From positions 248,001 through 312,000 of the forward strand of contig JAGMVK010000007.1 of the NCBI GenBank assembly GCA_020747065.1: a stretch of 64,000 bases of DNA, in the 5' to 3' direction. Of this stretch, positions 35,784-47,700 are shown in pieces (position 1 is the first letter of the stretch; each line of letters begins with the position of its first letter). Position numbers and translations under genes: made by a program. Source of the stretch: Cadophora sp. MPI-SDFR-AT-0126. Taxonomy: Eukaryota > Ascomycota > Leotiomycetes > Helotiales > Ploettnerulaceae. The notes beneath the pieces were generated by a model that did no database searches, was not told the origin of the DNA, and saw only the letters and a program-made list of their open reading frames with translations.

Positions 35784-37175
35784 CTAAAAAACACCACCCA
35801 CAGCAACAACACCAAACAACGCCGCCAAACCCATCGCGCCCTCCACACGTCCCGCCGCAGCCGTACTCGTGCTCGCACTTGGTGCAGTCGTAGTAGGTGT
35901 GATACCGCTTGTGAAAGGGATGACGCTCGCGGACGTCACGCCCGTGAAAGCGACTGGTTGGCTCGTGGCGGTCGCGTCAGGTTTTGCGGTTGAGTTTGCT
36001 GGGTTGAGGACGCTGTGATGGTTGTTAGAGAGATACTCCTCCGACAAGAGAGAGGGAAACACTCACTTATCAATAACATGCAAGACCCCATTCGCCACAA
36101 TAACATCGCTGATAATCACCTGCGCACTATTCACAAACACCTTCTTGTTCACCACCTCGACCGTAACCTGTGTCCCCTGCGCAGTGGCCAAGCTCCCGTT
36201 ACCGAGCATACCTGCGTACCCAACGGTTCCACTGATGACGTGGTATGCTAGCACGGTGCGGAGCGTGGTTTGGTCGGCTTGTAGGGCGGGGAGTGCGGAG
36301 CCGATTTTCTGGAATGCGGCGTTGGAGGGGGCGAAGATTGTTATGTCACGGGCGGCGTCGACGGTTGAGACGAGGCCTGCGGATGTGAGGGCGCCGGCGA
36401 GACCGGTGAGGGCGGAGTCGACTGCTGTGAGGGAGGGCATCTGGTGGATGTGTTAGCTGAGCCGGTCTCATATCTCGGTTGCTGGCGAGTGTGGGAGTGA
36501 GAAAGAGACAAGAGGGAGAAAAAACATACCAGAGGCATCGTAAGCACTTTGTCAATAACATGCACCACACCCCCCGTAAACATAACATCCATCGTGGTAC
36601 TCATACTCATCTCCTTCAGCCCACTCATAGCCATAACCTTATTGCCCATCTTCGAGAGCTGCACGACCTGTCCATTCGTTACATTCGTGTATGTCGTATT
36701 TGTCAGCATGCTGTGCGCGTATAGCGACATGTTGAGAGCGGTAGAAGGGTGTGCGCCGACGAGGACGTGGTATTGCAAGAGCGCGGCGAGCATGCCGGGG
36801 TCGTTGGAGGCGGACTGTCCTGCTGGGGTGGAGAGGAATTTGGAGAATGCGTCGTTGGAAGGGGCGAGGATTGTGATGTTGCGGGCGTTGAGTAAGTTGG
36901 TGGCCAGCTCGGGCTGGTTTTGGAGGAGGTCTGCGGAAGCATTTTAGCTGGGCTTCTAGTTCATGCCATTGTAGAGATGGGATATATATATGAAAGCGAA
37001 GACGGGCAAGTTATGCTATTGAACATGTGGTGGACGAGGAATATAGAAATCAAAACAACTTACTAGTCAACGTCCCCAACGTCTTATTATTGGCCGACAA
37101 AATCTCCATAAGAGACATTTGCGCAGCAGCCGAAGCTGCAAACACAAACGTGATAATCCAAGTCGAAAAATACAT
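35784..37175 (-). CDS. Fasciclin (two FAS1 domains) GPI-anchored protein
   Basis: Four exons: 37175-37064, 36930-36530, 36440-36067 and 36012-35784, giving 371 residues. A signal peptide covers about 1-19 (ITFVFAASAAAQ). The first FAS1 domain is about 20-168 (NARNITILAPSNDAF, then VHVIDKVLTMPL) and the second about 172-298 (DAARDITIFAPSNAAF, then VLHVIDNVLNP). Each has the conserved H1 and H2 boxes. A Ser/Thr-rich tail leads to a hydrophobic C-terminus (AMGLAALFGVVAVGG) suited to GPI anchoring. Such proteins sit on the cell surface and may act in adhesion. The exon ends fall at the domain joints, with exon 2 and exon 3 each carrying one FAS1 domain. Confidence 0.9.
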
Positions 37176-39079
37176 CTTGATTTTGCTCAGCTTCCTCGAA
37201 AATAAAACCGCAAATATGAAGAGAAGATGGGAAGCCCGGATCAACAGGCGTAGGAACTATCCGAAAGCAAATAAAGAAAAGGCCCAGCCAGAGGAAGAGA
37301 ATAAGAGGAGAGTGAGGAAACGCCCACGCAAAACAGTAGATATACAGACAAACAAGAAGCAAGTGAAAGCCGAGTGGAAAGTGGCAACAGAGAGGATACA
37401 ATAAGGTTTATACTCCCATCATTCCCCCTGTCATCTTTCACATCCCCCCCTTCTTTCCACCCATCAAACTCCACCGTGTATCACGCATGAATAGCCGAAA
37501 GTTGAAAGAACATCCACCTCCTACAAGTCCAGTCTCCCAAGACTGATGCTGGTCCAGACCGAGACCGAGACCAAGGATCGCATCAGTATCAGTCGATGTT
37601 CAAAGCATTCCCCTTCCCCTCCGCTGTTCTCTTCCCTATCCTCCCACCACGCGCGAACGACATCCAAGCTTCCAACTGCCAGCTTCCTACGACATCTGGA
37701 GTCCCAGGTACCACTCGGCAATCTCTGCACGGACTTCGTAGGTACTGGCTCGCGATCACCTGCCACCACCCTACCACCTATATAACCTTAATCCAGCAAC
37801 CCACCGTGCCATCGCCAAGAGCTGAAACGAACTCCGGGAACGTCTATTGTGTGGGGCTTGACTGGATGGGATGCTGGTTGGCTACTCCTCACAACACAAC
37901 ACAAGATGGAATTGAATTGTCTGAACTAACTGGCTGGCTGTCTAGCCGGATTGAACTGGTGGCTCGCTTGCTCGAGAGGGACGGAGAGGAAGGGGAACAT
38001 GTCTGTGCGGCACTCTCAAACGGTGCGGAAACGAAACTAAACAGAGGGACTTAAGCGAGGCTTGGATGGATTGGATGGTGATAGATGCTGGAAGCTGGAT
38101 ACTGGAGGAAGTGAGAGACTTAATGGAAACGGAATGGAGGACATATTTAACCGAGAAGAGAGATGAGCGAGGATAGGGGAAGGGGTGGGAGGTTCGTGTG
38201 AGAGGAGAGGAGAGGAGGTGGATGGCACCAGGACGCAGTCTCGGGAGAGGAGGCAGGACGAAGCGGCCACCGCGATTGAACCAGGCTTGCTTACTTACTT
38301 GCTTGCTTGCATGGTTGACCAGAACTATTTCTGCAGATGGGGAGATACATCGATGTCCTGGATAGTAGAAACCGACAGGTGGCTGTGGAGAAGTCTGAAT
38401 TTTATGAAAAAGGCTTATCCTGGAGGGTCAGGTGCAAACACCCACTCCATGAGGCAACAGAAGCACTGCTTGATTTCATCGTCTTCCATTTATTCACTCA
38501 CTTCTCCCTTTCCTTTCCTCTCCAATTCCCACTAGCCTAGTATATACAATCTCCATCCATCCACAGGCTCTCGAGCCATGTTCACCCATCAACCGTTCAT
38601 GACACTCCTGCAATTCCTCTACCATCAAACACCACCACAATACCATGCGATGCAAGCAATTCCATGCAATACTATGCGATCCCATCATACGCTCGCTCTC
38701 AATCAACACATCATAACATACATTACGCAAGCCCGCCACAGCCGTCTCGAAGAAGCTGACAAATAGCCTGGTTTGCCCAATTTAGGGCATAAGAACACAG
38801 GTAGGTACGCAGAAACAGAAGGAGACTTGAACAGAAAAGAAAAGGGGATATCACAGGTTTGATTTTTTATCGTTCGTAAGACTCGTATTTGCCGTGTTCG
38901 ACTTCAAGAGGAGGAGACTAGAGTAAGAATCGCTAAGCTGAATCGTGATGCAATGCGCTTGATGGTGCTGGAGCCGAGTTTGGTCTCTCTCATTGTGACA
39001 CAATTTTTGGAAAGGAAGTTGATGAGAAGACTGTACATGTCGTGAGGGTGAGGTGGGGGTTGCTGGAAAGGGCTATAGG
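37176..39079. other. Long intergenic region upstream of the fasciclin gene
   Basis: 1.9 kb between two minus-strand genes. It is rich in purine and pyrimidine tracts, for example GGAGAGGAG repeats near 38201-38220 and CTTG/CTTA quadruplet repeats near 38285-38310. Open frames there, such as 37027-37404 and 37596-38054 on the plus strand, are low-complexity and unsupported. It probably holds the fasciclin promoter and a long leader. Confidence 0.5.
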
Positions 39080-42046
39080 CTAGTCGCCAAGTGCTTTGCG
39101 GAGATCGGTCCATTTTCTTGTAAGGGTTTCGTGGGCCGCATTAATCTAGGAGTTGTTAGTTGGGGTCGAATTTCCATTGAATCTGGTTAGGAATGGAGAA
39201 GGTGAAAACATACCTCTGCATATTGCATCTTAGTAGCCACAAGCGTCTGCTCCATCTCACCCATCTCTTCCTCCAACCTCGTATTTTCCTCGTGAACTTC
39301 TTGATTTCTCTTCATCAAGCGATCCATCTCACTCTTCAGTCTGGCTTCGACCTCCTCGGGCTGCTTCTCGATCACTAGTCTTAACTCTCGGACTTGGCCC
39401 TTTAGAGATTCATTCTCATCGTTCAGTTCTTCGTTTTCAACCTTAGTTTTGACCAAGTCAGTTGCGAGAGCCGCATGCTCCGAGTCGTGCTCCTCGACAC
39501 GCTCTTCTAAGCGTCGAACTTTCTGCTGGAGGGATTGGTTGGTCGATTTGAGGAGCTCGAGCTCGGCTTCACGCTCCTTCTCTAGACGAGTTTTTTCTTC
39601 CCATTCTAATTTGTAGGCCTTGAGAAGCTCGGGAGTGATCTTGACGGCACATGCATCTTGAATGAGTTGATCTGCTCGGTAAACCTCCTTGTCGATGCTC
39701 GCGCCAGAACTACCGAAGAAGCCAGACTCAAGAATGGAACCCGCGGAAGGTGCTTGGTCAATGTAAACATCAAAGACTCGGTCCTTCAGGAAATTCGTCA
39801 ACGCTACCATGTCAGACATGCCTAATAAAGTAGCGGCGTTCTTTTGCATGAGAACGATTCCGAACTTGATGATGGCTTCTAAGCCTTCGCTTAGGATGAG
39901 GTCGTAGATTCGAAGCACCAGTTGTAGCGGGAATCGATAGGCGAAAAGCGTCAAGAACCATTGAGTGGCATAGAGATGTGGTGTGACTTGACGACGATGG
40001 AGATGGCAATATAACGCTGGCTCAAAGTCTTCAAGTAATCTCTCAAATTGGTAAAGGTGCATATGTAATCCTGGCATGTCCTGTTTGAATAGGTCCCGGA
40101 GGTGATATTGGTTCATCAATCGTACAAGTAAACAAAACGCTTCTTCTTCGGGCATCTAGAAACGGTTAGAGAAATATCACAACGTGTCGTATGGCTTACA
40201 TTGAAAAGTAAAGGCATGGCAAGGAAATTCATGCCTTGAGCATATCCTACACCCTCATCGAAGAGAGCATATGCCCTACAAACACCAAACAGGCCATCCT
40301 GGAGTCCAGAACTGGCAGCGAATTTGGAAAAGCTGGTTCGAGCACCAAGATCCCGCTTGATAGCCTTGTCCAACTTCAATAAGGCTGCTGCATCTTCCTT
40401 GGCTTTTTTCTTCTTGACTGCTAAAGTGACGGCCTGGGCTTTGGCTAACACGTCTGGATCCTTTGGTGGGGATGGCGATCGCATTCCGTTTGTCATGGTT
40501 GTGGCTGGAGTAGAGTTGTCTGAATGGATTGAAGAAGCTGAGGATACCACAGTCTCATCCTTTTCCCTTCCATTTACGCTGGTAGCTCCGCTGGATCCAC
40601 TCATCCGATCTTTGTCCTTTTCAGTTCCCCGGTTCACGAGATCTCGATACACACTCTCAAGTTCCTCGTTCTTGCTTTGGGCTAGTATCTGCCATACCAC
40701 ACCACGGATAGCGTTAGGGATTCCGGTCGTAATCGCTCTGTTCAACTCCTCTGGACTCGTCCTCGCAACTGCCGTTGGACCTTCATCTACAACTGCTTGC
40801 CACAGATCCCAATCAACAGGTTCAGCAATTGCTGATGGACCTGCCGAAACACCTGCAGCTGTACCAGGAGCCAATGCAGGATTGACTGTTGATGGATTTG
40901 GACTCGTTGGGGGATGTGGAGAGGACGGGGAATGTGCATGAAGAGTATCCTCTGCTGAAGGGCTGGTAAGACCACCAATGCTGAAAGTCGCACTTCGCGA
41001 AAGCATACCTGTAAATCCACCGCCAGATTTATCATCATCAGGCAAAGCAGTAATGCCAGCTTCTTCTCTCATCCGCAGCAGCTTGAATCTATCCCTTAGA
41101 CTGTTTCTTGCTGGCCGCCCATTGGCACCTGTCGTATTCCCCTCATCGCCTTCCTCCAGTTTGCTCAACATCATCTCTGGATTACTGCTAATCGTGGCAA
41201 TCGAGGATGCGGTATTTCTCCGTGCCTCTTTGTCAGGGGATGGCAGTGGAACTGGGGTATCTTTTTGCTGCGAAGTGTTCCGTGAAAGCCAGGAAAAGGG
41301 ACTCGTCAATTTTCTTGTAGGTGGCGCAGGAGCTGGGAGGGTATTTGATGGAGGGGCCGCAGGTGGAGGTGACCAAGGTACTGCTGGTAAGGCACCGGAG
41401 AGTCCTTGAAGAGCAGATTTTGCATTCTTCGGGGGAAGAGGTGGAGGGGATTTCGAGGCTTCTGTAAGCAGACCAAATCAGTACACTGATGTAGTACAAC
41501 ACCTGCATTGGCGTAACTACATACCTTGTGATGTAACCGGTTTTACTGGAGTCATATCCTCATCCAGACTGACGTTATCCAAATTGACATTGTCAAGGGA
41601 TGAATTCGACACACGGTGCGAAGTCAACAGAGGGGATTTTAGTTGCTTCACTTCTTCTCCCTCTTTCTGTGTATCTTCCTTTGATTCCATTGTTGGAACT
41701 GCCGGTACAGGCGGATGATCGTTGTCTAGGACTGATTCAGAATTGCTCTTCGAGGAGGACGGTCGCTTTGTTAGTGATCGTGACCTTTCCATGGATGGCC
41801 TCTTTGGAGTTTCGACTGCAGCGGTATCGTTTGCATCTTCGAAGGTGTCCTAGAGACATGTAGCTATTAGCATCATCTCAAATGTACCGCAATTCATGAG
41901 CTGGGTCTTGCCCAAGTGCCAGGTGTTAGGAGAGGGTTGCGTCTTCAACATACAGTCTCCCGATCTGAGTTATCCGCATTTGAGTCCCTCCCCTGCTCTC
42001 TCACTGAAGCCGAGTCCTCTCTCTCCTTATTCTCGTGTTCCGACAT
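39080..42046 (-). CDS. GYP5: TBC-domain Rab GTPase-activating protein, Gyp5 type
   Basis: Five exons: 42046-41954, 41849-41525, 41461-40200, 40155-39214 and 39145-39080, giving 895 residues. A polar N-terminus with Ser- and Pro-rich segments (poly-Pro SPPPLPP, APAPPTRK) precedes the TBC domain at about 383-690. The TBC arginine finger is in IKRDLGART (near 508) and the glutamine finger in YAQGMN (near 547). Long coiled coils fill about 745-870, as in yeast Gyp5/Gyl1. It would stimulate GTP hydrolysis on Rabs of the exocytic route (Ypt1/Sec4 in yeast). The last exon (66 bases) encodes INAAHETLTRKWTDLRKALGD, which completes the coiled-coil end. Exon 1 (MSEHENKERED) was chosen by frame continuity. 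Confidence 0.9.
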
Positions 42047-44713
42047 TGTGACTGCTAGATGTGTAGATGGAGGGGGTGTCGGAGAGGTAGTGTGCTTCGA
42101 ACAGGCCGTTGGGATCAGGAGGTTGTTGAGGCCATCAAAGAATGCAGCTCTTGCTAGGACAAGAAGACCTCAGTAGTGGTGAATATGCAGCAATCGGTAG
42201 CAAGATAAGTGATTGAACCCTGCCGTCTTGTAAAGAGCGTAGAGAGTTGGAGGGTTGTTGTGAGTGGATTCGAGGTTGAGGTGATCGTGCCTCGATTATT
42301 TGGATTGAGAGTTGAGCCTGGCCAGGGTTGCGCGTCGGTGTTATCGTGGTTGCCGATAGGGGGTACAAGCATGCAGCGCAAGCTGTTCAGAACTCTCAAG
42401 GTCAACAATTATGAGCTCCTGTTACAGTCCACGGTGGTCATACAATTGAACTTCAAGATAATGGAAAAGGAGATCGTCGTGACGATTACAATTCATCACA
42501 ATTACCGATTTCATTAAAGACACATGGCCGGCTCATCTCAAGTCATCAGCTGGCACAGGGTTTCTCCCATTCCAACCCATGCCACCCTTCAATTCTCAAT
42601 CTATTTTGATGTCCCAGGACCGGCTCCAGCCACGACGCAGGGATACGAGCCGTCGACGCCACTGCGGACTGCAAACATTCCTGGCCTATCAAAGTGCCGC
42701 AGAGTGGCTGGATGGAATCCTGAAACAAGCAATCTGATAATCCGTTTGTCAGAATCAAAGAGGGGGAAAGAGAAGAGACGAGGAGAAGACAGGAGTTTGT
42801 AAAAGAGGTGTGATAGACGTTGAGAGCTTAACCATGCAGGGGACAGAGTCGCATAGGAGGAATTCATCAGGTAGATGATCTTTGTAAATTAGATTAGCGA
42901 TTGTGAGTTCAAAGATTATTATTGGCTGATTGAAGCTGTGAGAAATTGTCAACGAAGGAAGTCAAAGAAGGGGTAGCTTGGCGTTGAGAGACCCTGACCT
43001 CACTCAGCCTTAGGAGAATCCAACAGGCTGGGCTACCATGGCACGCTTAGCAGAAGTCATTTTTCATAGCACGATTATACAATTGTGCAAGGCATCCTTG
43101 CTTTCCAACTTTGATGCTTAATGGACTGAATGAAGCGCAGAGAATGACCTCGAGCTATGATTGGACATTTTCAAGTTTTGTCATATCACATGGTTGTCCT
43201 CAGCCTTACCACAAGGCTGCCGATTTCCCAACCTGATATCAGGCTGACGATAAACTATTCCATTCTAATCTGATCAGCGATCTATGGTGTGGGTTCCAGG
43301 GCGAAACTGATCGGACGTTATGGTCTTCCGATTCTGAAATTCCCACTTCTGGAAATGAATCCAGAGCTTCGTCCTCGAGATCCGTGTCCTCCTGCTGCAA
43401 AAAAAGAAGTGCGTGCTTTCAAACACCAGGAGCTTTGACCTCTGGCCAACAAATCAACAAATCAACAAATCGGCAAAGTCAAGAAGGCTGTCTTTCTTGT
43501 TTATAACAGTCCCTTCCATTACTTGAGAATTGTGTATCGTATTGTATCGTTTTGGGGACATGTAATATACAATTACTTGGATTAGCTACATGTGAATAAG
43601 TGATGGAAAGAATTGGTCGAGTGGATAGCTTTTTGATGTTCGGCAAAGCTTAAATATGGGTTTGTCTGGTCGATAAGTGCAATCAATCTGTCTTGGCCTG
43701 CACAGCTGTCGATACTCTGAAGAAGAGCAGGAGAAAGGTACTCCGAAAGATCTGAGGATATCAAGATACGCGGACGCCAATTAATAATTATTGTTTCGCG
43801 CCTTTTCCTTGCAGCTTTGACGACTTTCGTCTTTCTCCAGCTCTTGACAAGGGGCTAGATTTCTTTGCCGCCTGGTGCATCTGCCTTGGAGAAAGCTCTG
43901 ACATTTTCTCGCGCGGCTCAAAAACGTCTTTTGGCTTGCTCTCTGTATGAATATCACAGTGTGGAAATGAAAGCGGCTTTTGCTGTCATGAAAAGATTAA
44001 AAGTATACAAAGAATAACAATTATCTTTGAATTTTCCTTTCGAAAAATAAAAGTGGTGAAATAAAACAATGTGTGCTGGCAGGCAAGCCTGACTGCACTG
44101 ACGTCGCTAAGAACAAGCGGCCGCAACGCGACATCTTCTCCAGCTACCTCACCTTACCTCTACCAAAATCCATCCATTCCATCTTCTTCCACCCCACAAC
44201 CTCCCCCGACCACATCACACAACAATACTACAAATAAACGTTCCGAATTTCCCTGATCGAGAGTGCTGGCCCCTCCCACCAGCTACTCCATTTCACCTTC
44301 ATCGATAGAGATTCCGAAGGGCGCCTGCACCGTTCCCTCCGTCACGCTCTTTTCGAGTTCTCCAATCCGCGACCCAGTATCGTCTTTACCTTCTTGTCAC
44401 AAGCGCACATCGACAACGTCTGTGCCAAACGATACTCTATCAGGCGCCCCAGTGCTTGAAACTCGTACTCTGAGCAGGTAATAATCCGCTTCGTGATAGC
44501 TAATCTACAGATCTCGCGCGGCTATCTCCAGAGCTCCCGTCACAATCTGCCCATCCCAACAAACGCCCGTCAAACTTTCGACTACGGACGGAGCTATCCA
44601 CCGCGGATGCTCCTTTGACTGTCTGCCAAGCTGTCGACAGCTAGTTCAGGCACGGAGGTAGTGGAGGGGGTCGAAATCGATTTCACAGCGGTCTTTCCGC
44701 TCCCGCCATCATC
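42047..44713. other. Large divergent promoter region, GYP5 and TOM1
   Basis: 2.67 kb between divergent starts. Frames up to 102 residues occur but none has family features. It includes a three-copy 8-base repeat at 43447-43470 and pyrimidine-rich leader sequence before TOM1 (about 44150-44450). Confidence 0.5.
43447..43470. repeat. Tandem repeat, CAACAAAT x 3
   Basis: Three exact head-to-tail copies of an 8-base unit in non-coding DNA between two divergent genes. Confidence 0.85.
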
Positions 44714-47700
44714 ATGGTCCGAGTAACGAAGACTATGCAGGCGAGGCATGCCGAATCCTTGGTGAGCAGCAGATCGAGCTATCGGATCTATCTATACATT
44801 GCTGACGAGTTCCATAGTCACCATTTGTCAAGGACTTCTGCAACGCGGCGTGTACCATTCCCTTGCCTCTCCTTCCACAACATCTTGCAACCTTCCCATC
44901 AAGATGGCCATTTCCTCGGGGCGATCTCTACCACTGGATTCCCCTCTTGAACCGTTTCGACGATATTCTCGACAAATTTTGCGGTACATACAAGCTGGAG
45001 GACCCTCAGATCAGCGATTTTGGCTGCGAGATTCTCAAGTCTGGGATTGATGAAAAAGAAGTGGTTTCACCGACCGGACATGATCTCGAAGCACTGGGAT
45101 ATTCTGCAGAGGGTGATAGAGAACTTGTGGAGTCAATATTGAACTTTTCGAAGATGCTTCTACAGAACTGCGGAAACCGAAGCGTTTACGCAAGCAGTTC
45201 TCACCTCAACAAATTGTTGAATAGTACCTCGCTTTCCCTCCTCGAAGTCACTCTAGAGCTTGGTTCGGAATTGGCACAGAGATACCAGGCAGCTATGAAG
45301 CGTATGAACATCCCACTACGCCATGTCAGCCAAGCCCTTCTGACCAACCACTACAACATCAGCCTGGATCGAGTACTGCAGCTGGCCTTACCATTTTCGA
45401 AGAGTGTCACGAGTGCAGTGGATTCTGTACAACCAACGACTCCTGCAACCCCCAGTGTCAAGGGTAAAGAGAAGGCATTGTTCAGTGCTCCAACGCAAAA
45501 GGGTGCCACAACTACAGTGTATGCCACTGATCTCGTCACTCTAGTCAAAGGGGGATCTGTGGTGGGCAGTAGTCCGAATGGTATCCGGAACGCTGTATCT
45601 TCTTTGCCAAATTCAGAGACTGAATGGGAAGAGTGGGGAGATGTCAAGCTCATATTTTACCCAAAGACGAACGTCGAGCCAGATACCAACGGAACCACGA
45701 ACACCCCGGCTCCGGCACCTTACACTCCTTCCCCAGGCATCCCCACAACTCCAACACCTTCACGGAGATCTAATCTTGGCCCGGGCTCATCACGCGCTGA
45801 TAGACACACTGCCAGTGACGAATCACCGCCGATCCTACCTCGTGCTTCTACGTTTCCTACCGTCAATACCGAAGATACCCCATCTCCTAATTTCAAGGTC
45901 ATCCAGATCTCTTCCTCCAAAATCAAATCCACTGGTGTACATGCTCTCCTGGCCGAGCATATGTCGGACTTGCCGACTGATCAAAAATATGAATTGCTGA
46001 CTAGGCTCCGCGTCGCTGATGGATTGACAACCTCCGTAGAGACAAGACGGCAATTATTGGCTGTCAGACTGTTGGCCATCACCAATTTGGCATATATCCA
46101 TCCAGAAGCCGCGTTTCTGGAGAGTGTCATGAAGCAAGACAGCGAAGAGCCACGCCGATTACAGCTCATATATCAACTTGCAGAGCTCATCCACCCACCT
46201 GCTGATGGCGATGTCGCTGTACCTCGGTCGATCCAGACATTGGCATTCGGTGTGTTGGATGCAATGGCAAATCTTCAGACCAAATTCCCAGATGTCTGTG
46301 CTGCCCTGAACACCAATGTCAACCACGGGGTTCTTCTCTACGTCGTCCGCAAGGCTGTTGCGGAGATGAGCAATAAGGAGGAGGAGCCGCAGCGTTCACA
46401 GGATGATGTTTGGCGTGATACCCTCTTTTCACTCCTTGCTAACTTGTCGATTAATCCTCGTACTGGAACCGATCTCGTCACCGCTGGGCTTATACCCATC
46501 TTGGTTGAAGTCCTGACTCTTCGAACCGAAATCGCGGAGCGTTACCACCCTCTAGTTCTCAGCTTCCTCGACACTATCATGTACAGCGCACGAGAAGCTT
46601 TTACCGCCCTTGTCGGAGCTGATGGGCTTGATGCGGTGTCTAGCTTGATTGTTTACGAGGTTAGCACTGCTGCAGACAATGCGGCAGCTGGAAATGGAAT
46701 GCCACCTCAATACCGATCCTCGATGGTGGATTACGACATTCCTTTCTTCCAGCAGCAGACTTTGAAGTGGCTTTTCAAGTTCATTCATCATATGATGTCA
46801 ACTGCAGGTGGCTACGGTGGAAACTTTGACCGTCTATTGAGAAATCTGATCGACTCAACCCAGCTTCTTGGTAGTCTTCGTCAAATCATTGGGAATGCGC
46901 GCCTCTATGGTTCAACTGTCTGGACCAATGCGGTCAGCATTCTCAACGATTTCATCAACAATGAGCCGACCAGTTTTGCGGTCATTGCGGAAGCTGGACT
47001 CAGCAGGGGCCTCCTTGAGGCTGTCACTGGTGCAACCATCAACATGCCAATCGAATCAAAGACTTCGCAGCCAGAGCCAACTGCTTCGAGCGATGATACG
47101 GCTGACTCTACTGTTACCGATAGCTCTCCGTCTCCTCAATCGGATGATGAAGATGGTGATGGCAGTAACGAGGAGGCATACAAAGTCACTCCGATTACAC
47201 CTGCCATGCTGCAAACTCCACGTGAAGGACAATTGGCTCGAGGCATCCTCCCAAACTCAGAAACGATCAATATTGTGCCTCAAGCATTCAGCGCCATCTG
47301 TTTGAACAATGCCGGCATGAAGATGTTTCAAGCGTCTAAAGCCCTTGAAATTTTCTTTGAGATTTTCGAGAGCCCCGAGCACGTCAAGTGCATGGAGTCG
47401 AATAAGGATCTGCCCAGTAGTCTTGGCAGTAGTTTCGATGAGCTGATTCGTCATCACCCACCGTTGAAGGATGCAATCATGACATCGATCGTAAATATGG
47501 TAGCTCGCGTTGATCACCTGTGCAAGAGCAAGGCGGATACAAACAATATTGGTGCTAAGCTGTGGACAACGGATCTTGCAGGAAATCCGGTGGTTGCAAA
47601 CGACCTGATCAGTCTCTCTCTTGTCGACCGTTCGATTAAAGGCAAAGGCAAGGTTGTAGATGATAGTGGCGATGTGGAAATGCAGGAAGCTGACTCTGCT

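Noticed and set aside
37596..38054. Plus-strand 152-residue frame upstream of the fasciclin gene
   Set aside because: Low-complexity, no domain and in a long promoter region with many simple tracts.
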